Positions 59,862-64,000 of a DNA stretch of 64,000 nt are shown piece after piece. The position numbers were made by a program, and so were the translations under genes. The notes below the pieces were generated by a model. It made no database searches and had not been told where the DNA came from. It was given only the letters and a program-made list of their open reading frames with translations. The stretch covers positions 17,659-81,658 of the forward strand of contig NZ_JABWDV010000419.1 in the NCBI RefSeq assembly GCF_013362995.1, read 5' to 3'. The stretch's first letter is position 1. Every line of letters begins with the position of its first letter. The DNA comes from Streptomyces sp. TRM64462. Lineage in GTDB: Bacteria > Actinomycetota > Actinomycetes > Streptomycetales > Streptomycetaceae.

Positions 59862-60226
59862 GGATGCGAGGGCGGGGGGGCAGGGCTTAGGGCTGGTCGT
59901 CTGTAGTCCGCTGAGCCACGGCTTGTGTCCCTTCATCGGTCGGATGGTGGGGCCGACTCAGACCATGCACCACTGCAGCACACCAGGACAGCATGCACAG
60001 CACCCCATCTGCGAGCTGAAGGCCACGCGCGACGGCTATCCCGACGCGCAGGCTGCGGGGTTCACCTTCCGGCGGCGGGCGGCGCACTCTTTGCGTGCTG
60101 GCTGCCGTCCCAGTTCCGCCGCGGTCCTGGCCGGCTTTCGGCTAAGCCCTGGCTGCCGGGCTCTGCGAGGCGGGCACTGACGTCTTCGCCGCCATGGGCT
60201 CGCCGTTTCCGATGTCGCGAGAACGG
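59862..60226. other. Intergenic stretch with no recognised gene
   Basis: About 365 bp between the NUDIX remnant and the end of the STAND NTPase gene. No conserved frame, promoter consensus or clear hairpin seen. Confidence 0.35.
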
Positions 60227-63196
60227 TCACCACGGGGCGGCGGGAGTCCCCTCGGCTGTCAGCCCGTTCGCCAGCAGCGCCAGCCACTGCCGGTCGGGGT
60301 CGTCGTCCTTGCGCTGCACGGCGAGTTCTTCCAGCGCCTGCCGGTCCCCGGCGTCGGCGGCCGTGCGTGCGAGCTGCTCGGCCTGCGCGAACTCGCCCGC
60401 TGCCTCGAGGCGTTCAGCGAGCAGCCCCGGCGCCCATGCCAGGGCCTCGTCACAGGCGTGTCGCAGCAAAGCCGTGGCGTGCTCCCCGGTCCGTTCCCGC
60501 GCCAGACGACGCAAGGCCCAGGACCGCTGGCCGGCCGGTGCCCTCCAGGCGAGCTGCTCGGCCTCCTCCCACTGCCCGCCCTCCTCGCGGCTGCGCACCA
60601 GCTCCCACAGCGGCGTGGTGTAGCCGCGGGCGGCGGCGTGCAGCGCCCACTGGTCGGCTTCACCGGCCCGACCAGTCTGTTCGGCCCGCTCCATCAGCAT
60701 CTTCACCGCCTGGCCCACACGTGCCTGCGCCGCACGCTCCAGCAGCGTGCGGCGGACGTCGTCCGTCACCTGCTCGTCGTGCACCGCGCGGTAGGCCTGC
60801 ACCCACAGCGCCCATGGGGTGCCCTGCCCCACCTCCCGGTCCAGCAGGGCCTGTGCCTCCTGCTCCTGATTGCGCTCACGCAGCCGCCGCAGCAGCCGCT
60901 CCAGCGCCCAGGCATTCCCGGCCCGGGTAACCTCCCCGAGCGCGTCGTCGCCCGCCGCCGCGCCCTGCGTGGCGTCCAGCAGAGCCACCAGCTGGCGCAG
61001 CGCCCAGGTCTCCCCGGGCGGCATGGGCAGCACCGCCGGGTTGACGTAATCGAGCAGGGAGCGAGGGCCTGCTTCGAAGTTGATGAAATCCATGCCCTCC
61101 TCCCGCTGGCGGCGCCGGCGTTCGAAGACCTCGATTGCATCCCCGTACAGCCTCGCCGCGTCAGCGGCACGCCCTTCGGCCTCGGCCTGTTCGGCGAGGG
61201 TCTTCAGCGGGGTGGCTTCGCCCGCAGTGAAGGCCTCCCGGGCCGCCTGCTCCACCTCGACCGTTCCCTCCGCCAGGGCGGCCAGTTCGCCCATCGCGCG
61301 GCGGTCACCCGCCGCCCGCAATGCTGCCCGGGCACCATCCAGGTCCCCGCGCTCACGCAGGTCGTCGGCGTAGGCGCGCAGGATGTCCGGATCGCTGCAC
61401 TGGGCGACCTCGGCATACCAGCGCTCCGCATCCTCGGCCTTTCCGTCCAGTACCAGCGCGCGGGCCAGGTGGAGCTGGGCCGTGGGATGGCCACGCCCGG
61501 CGGCCTCCCGCACCAGCTGTTCGGCCTGCTGGTAGTGCTCCTGCTCCAGCATCTGTTCCAGCAGTTCCTCCAAGACCTCGCCGTCCCCGGCGAGCGCGGT
61601 CTGCTCCTGCACACGACGGGCTTCCTCGGCCCGCTGACGCTCCTGCCACAGCGACACCAGTTCCTGTCCCGCCTTCACATCCCCCAGGTCCAGCGCCCGC
61701 TGATACAGGCCGACGGCCTCGGCGTCACGCCAGCGTGCCTCGGCTGCCTGTCCCACAGCCCGTACGAGGTGCGGCTCGGGCAGATACTCGCGCGCCGCAC
61801 GCCAGAATGAGGCCGGGGGAGCGGCATACCGCCGCTCGACGCGACCGATGTGGTCCATGTAATCGGACAGCCGCCACCTGTCCCCGCCATCGCTGCCTTG
61901 ACGGGCCCGTACCCGGCTCAACAGCCCGCGTACGCCCTTGCTCGGCTGCTGGGTGTAGGCGAGAGCCTCCTCAAGCCACTGCTCACCGAGCGCGTCGTAG
62001 TCGTCGTCACCGAGATAACCCTCGGCTGCCGCCTGCAGAAAATCCCGACCCACCAGCCCCGCCCCGCCCAGCCTGTTCGCGTCCATGGCCGCCCGGATCA
62101 CCGCACGGGCCGCGGGCGGCGCCATCCGGTAACGCTCAAGCAGTGCCGGAGCCCCCGCCAGGTACTGGGCGATCCGCCCGTCTACGGTGTGGGCCAGAGC
62201 ATCGGCCAGCCGCACATCGTGGCCACCCACGGTCCGCGCATCCTGCAGCTCTTGCGCCTCGAACGCAGTCGGCACATACACGCCCGTACCCTCGAACAAC
62301 GCCCGGGTCTGCGCATCCCCAGAACTCCGGCCCGGGCCAGCCGGCGCGGTCAGCACATTCCAAAACTCCGGCCACACCGTCCCAAGGACGAGGACCGGCC
62401 CCCTCGTGCTGTCCTGCAACAACGCCCTCAGACCAACCGCTACCTGCCCCGCGCACGCCCCAGCCTGCTCGCCCACGTACCACTGCAGCTCATTCAGCCA
62501 GATCGCGGTATGCCCAGCGATTCCCTCCGCCAGCGCGTTCGCCAGTGCCTGGGCGGGCGACGGATCGAGCGGATGCCACAGCCTCCACCCGGCCGGCAGC
62601 TCGGCCACCGCCTCCCAGCACGCCCTCGTCTTGCCCGAGGACGACTCACCGACCAGCACCACCATCCGGCTCGCGCCCCCACCCGCCTGTCCCACCACCG
62701 AGCGCAGAACCTCATCGTGGGCACGCCGCACATACAGCGGCAGCACTCCCGGCACCGCCGCCGTCACATCGACGGGCCGATGCACCTCCCACTCACCGAA
62801 CGCCTCCTCATCCCGCAGCTCGGCCACGAACCGGCCACGGACAGGCACCTGCTCCTCGGGAGTGCCCGCCCCCCGACGGCCGGGACGGCCACCACGCCGC
62901 TGCCGCCGTTCCTCAACCGCCGCCTCCCACAACCTCGCCCACCCTGCAGGAGCACCCGCACGGCCCGCCTGACGAGCCTGCCGGGCGAGACCGACGACCA
63001 GGAACTGCACCACCGGCTGCCGAGACGGTACAGACCGGCCCGCCAGCCAATCACTCAACGAGGACGTACTCAGCACAACGGGCGGCTGCTGCAGCCTGCC
63101 CTGACGCACCAGCGCCGACAGGGTGGGCGCACCCGCCCTTTCGTACAGAGCCTTCAGCATGGCCGCGAAAACCCGCACAGCCGCGCCCTGTTCCAC
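60227..63196 (-). CDS. STAND-like NTPase with N-terminal HTH-like domain and TPR/Sel1-like repeats
   Basis: 989 residues from GTG 63196 (GGGGAGGGG five bases upstream); the frame continuing to 63442 has no start context. Residues 20-75 (RAGAPTLSALVRQGRLQQPPVVLSTSSLSDWLAGRSVPSRQPVVQFLVVGL) are the XRE-like domain often found at the N-terminus of actinobacterial STAND proteins. Walker A VLVGESSSGKT ends at 190, HTAIWLNELQWY is a possible Walker B. From about 480 to the end are tandem helical repeats (A-x-x-L-Y-x-x-A-L-x-L-G-D, AEQLVREAAGRGHPTAQLHLARAL) of TPR/Sel1 type. Such proteins oligomerise on ligand binding; many are defence sensors, but no effector domain is visible here. Confidence 0.72.
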   Translation of the reverse strand: MEQGAAVRVFAAMLKALYERAGAPTLSALVRQGRLQQPPVVLSTSSLSDWLAGRSVPSRQPVVQFLVVGLARQARQAGRAGAPAGWARLWEAAVEERRQRRGGRPGRRGAGTPEEQVPVRGRFVAELRDEEAFGEWEVHRPVDVTAAVPGVLPLYVRRAHDEVLRSVVGQAGGGASRMVVLVGESSSGKTRACWEAVAELPAGWRLWHPLDPSPAQALANALAEGIAGHTAIWLNELQWYVGEQAGACAGQVAVGLRALLQDSTRGPVLVLGTVWPEFWNVLTAPAGPGRSSGDAQTRALFEGTGVYVPTAFEAQELQDARTVGGHDVRLADALAHTVDGRIAQYLAGAPALLERYRMAPPAARAVIRAAMDANRLGGAGLVGRDFLQAAAEGYLGDDDYDALGEQWLEEALAYTQQPSKGVRGLLSRVRARQGSDGGDRWRLSDYMDHIGRVERRYAAPPASFWRAAREYLPEPHLVRAVGQAAEARWRDAEAVGLYQRALDLGDVKAGQELVSLWQERQRAEEARRVQEQTALAGDGEVLEELLEQMLEQEHYQQAEQLVREAAGRGHPTAQLHLARALVLDGKAEDAERWYAEVAQCSDPDILRAYADDLRERGDLDGARAALRAAGDRRAMGELAALAEGTVEVEQAAREAFTAGEATPLKTLAEQAEAEGRAADAARLYGDAIEVFERRRRQREEGMDFINFEAGPRSLLDYVNPAVLPMPPGETWALRQLVALLDATQGAAAGDDALGEVTRAGNAWALERLLRRLRERNQEQEAQALLDREVGQGTPWALWVQAYRAVHDEQVTDDVRRTLLERAAQARVGQAVKMLMERAEQTGRAGEADQWALHAAARGYTTPLWELVRSREEGGQWEEAEQLAWRAPAGQRSWALRRLARERTGEHATALLRHACDEALAWAPGLLAERLEAAGEFAQAEQLARTAADAGDRQALEELAVQRKDDDPDRQWLALLANGLTAEGTPAAPW

Positions 63197-63379
63197 CGCA
63201 CCCCTCCCCGCACCATCCGCCCACCCACGCACCGGAAAACCCGCCGCAGGGGCCCTGGCCAGCGTAGACGCCTTCCGACCGCCATCCAGGACATCGCCGG
63301 AAACCCGCCGGACGAGCGCCAATAGGGCCACTAAGGACTCCGCTGCACAGGCGGATCCCACCCCAAGGAGGCCCCAACC

Positions 63380-63562
63380 TTGTTCCACCACTTGCTCGCC
63401 CTGCTCAACAGCCCCTTCATCACGACGTTGTTGGCCACCCACTCGCTCACCGTCGCCGGACTTGCCCTGACCGCCGTATGCGCTCCGACCGCCCGCCGCC
63501 GGCAGGCGGCTCTCAGAACCCTGGCCGTGCTGCTCGGCCGCCTGCCGCGTCGCCGCCTCTGA
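63380..63562 (+). CDS. Small hydrophobic protein
   Basis: 60 residues, TTG start with AAGGAGG nine bases upstream. LFHHLLALLNSPFITTLLATHSLTVAGLALTAVC is hydrophobic enough for one or two membrane helices, followed by a basic RRRQAALRTLAVLLGRLPRRRL tail. A strong hairpin terminator begins 17 bp after the stop, which supports a real short transcript. No family recognised; a holin-like or toxin-like small membrane peptide is possible. It is divergent from the STAND NTPase gene (about 180 bp). Confidence 0.5.
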   Translation: MFHHLLALLNSPFITTLLATHSLTVAGLALTAVCAPTARRRQAALRTLAVLLGRLPRRRL

Positions 63563-63578
63563 AGTAATGCCCCCGCTC

Positions 63579-63623
63579 AGGAAGGTGGTTCCTCGCCACT
63601 CGGAGGCCAGGAACCACCTTCCT
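63579..63623 (+). terminator. 15-bp inverted repeat terminator
   Basis: AGGAAGGTGGTTCCT (63579-63593), 15-base loop, AGGAACCACCTTCCT (63609-63623), perfect pairing, directly after the small ORF. Followed by CTCGGGCCGAG, another short palindrome. Confidence 0.6.
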
Positions 63624-64000
63624 CGGGCCGAGCAAGCCTTTAGCTACTGGCAGCGAGGAGAGACGAAGCTCCCAGGTGACTCGACAAGGGCCACTCATCG
63701 ATGCCACACCCACATGGCGCCGCCAGGCGCTATTCCCCTCCATCGAGAAACAGCCGCACCCGGAACCACAACACACAAAGCACCCTAGGAAACTGACGTT
63801 CACTCAGTCCGGCGACAGCCGGACACCACCCATTCCAGCTCCGCGTCAGGGGAGCGCAGGCAAACTCAATATCTGTGCAACCACCGAGTTATGACATCAC
63901 CGGCGCCGCCAGGCGCTCGGGTGCCGACAACTCTTCCCCTCCCTCCCCGTCAGGGGAGGGGCCATCACCTCTTCCCGGTCCTGCCGCCAGGCAGGACGAC
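63624..64000. other. Non-coding terminal stretch rich in hairpins
   Basis: No supportable gene from 63563 to the window edge. The notable content is the hairpin cluster listed separately. Confidence 0.45.
63717..63997. repeat. Cluster of six short hairpins with GNCA loops
   Basis: GCGCC-GCCA-GGCGC (63717-63730 and again 63903-63916, within an identical 16-base word), GTCCGGC-GACA-GCCGGAC (63807-63824), GCTCCGC-GTCA-GGGGAGC (63838-63855, one G-G mismatch), CCCTCCCC-GTCA-GGGGAGGG (63941-63960) and GTCCTGCC-GCCA-GGCAGGAC (63978-63997). Stems 5-8 bp, loop always G-N-C-A. Dense palindromes with sheared-GA-capable loops are typical of Streptomyces telomeres, but these do not match the archetypal telomere sequence I remember. 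Confidence 0.7.

Noticed and set aside
61321..63267. 648-codon plus-strand frame
   Set aside because: Pro/Arg-rich shadow of the STAND NTPase gene.
1..64000. CRISPR arrays, tRNA and rRNA genes
   Set aside because: No regularly spaced repeat-spacer array, cloverleaf or rRNA sequence was seen anywhere in the window.

Overview
The window is very GC-rich (roughly 70%). Its proteins have actinobacterial habits: Eis-type acetyltransferases, DUF6083, Streptomyces-type helicases with HA repeats, GTG/TTG starts and many four-base ATGA/GTGA overlaps. I read it as Streptomyces (or a close relative). It is an accessory segment that looks like a chromosome arm or large linear plasmid: there are no rRNA, tRNA or ribosomal genes, and it is packed with defence-type, nuclease, helicase and mobile-element genes.

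Layout. 1-2.5 kb: end of a metabolic operon (CitE-like lyase, MaoC-like hydratase, Eis-like acetyltransferase). 2.9-8.9 kb (minus): a HEPN-like gene, then a complete QatABCD anti-phage operon. 9.5-19 kb: orphan defence-like genes, namely a GNAT-like protein, a frameshifted gene, a second HEPN-like gene, a 1414-residue protein with a C-terminal PD-(D/E)XK-like site, and a RecB-like nuclease. 19.3-25.5 kb: a Mu/Tn7-superfamily transposition operon with a DD35E transposase, two AAA+ ATPases, a degenerate ATPase and two small HTH-like proteins. 25.6-31 kb: a nucleotidyltransferase, an Mrr-type endonuclease and a Rad50-like ATPase. 31-40 kb: plasmid/telomere-type genes, including a pair that resembles a diverged Tap-Tpg (telomere-associated/terminal protein) module, small regulators, a DUF6083 protein and a UvrD-like helicase. 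40-50 kb: herA-sbcD-sbcC-nurA, an archaeal-style end-resection operon, followed by an SF2 helicase with C-terminal HA repeats. An IS5-family element sits exactly at that helicase's stop codon. 51-59.7 kb (minus): a pPIWI-RE module (XRE regulator, REase-like Z, DinG-like Y, pPIWI X). 60.2-63.2 kb (minus): a STAND-type NTPase. 63.4-64 kb: a small hydrophobic ORF, a strong terminator and a cluster of six short hairpins that all close on GNCA tetraloops.

How it fits together. At least five independent defence or DNA-processing modules lie side by side. Four genes or operons (start codons at 9575, 13556, 25638 and 58339) have a promoter resembling the RecA-independent DNA-damage (PafBC/RecA-NDp) consensus TTGTCRGTG-N8-TANNNT. 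Three of the four place the start codon at the expected transcription start (leaderless). This suggests DNA damage switches on several defence genes at once. The most novel-looking items are the divergent Tap/Tpg-like pair, the transposon ATPase carrying a copy of the transposase beta-barrel, the 1414-residue putative nuclease and the terminal GNCA hairpin cluster. No database search was possible; family assignments rest on motifs and remembered family features.
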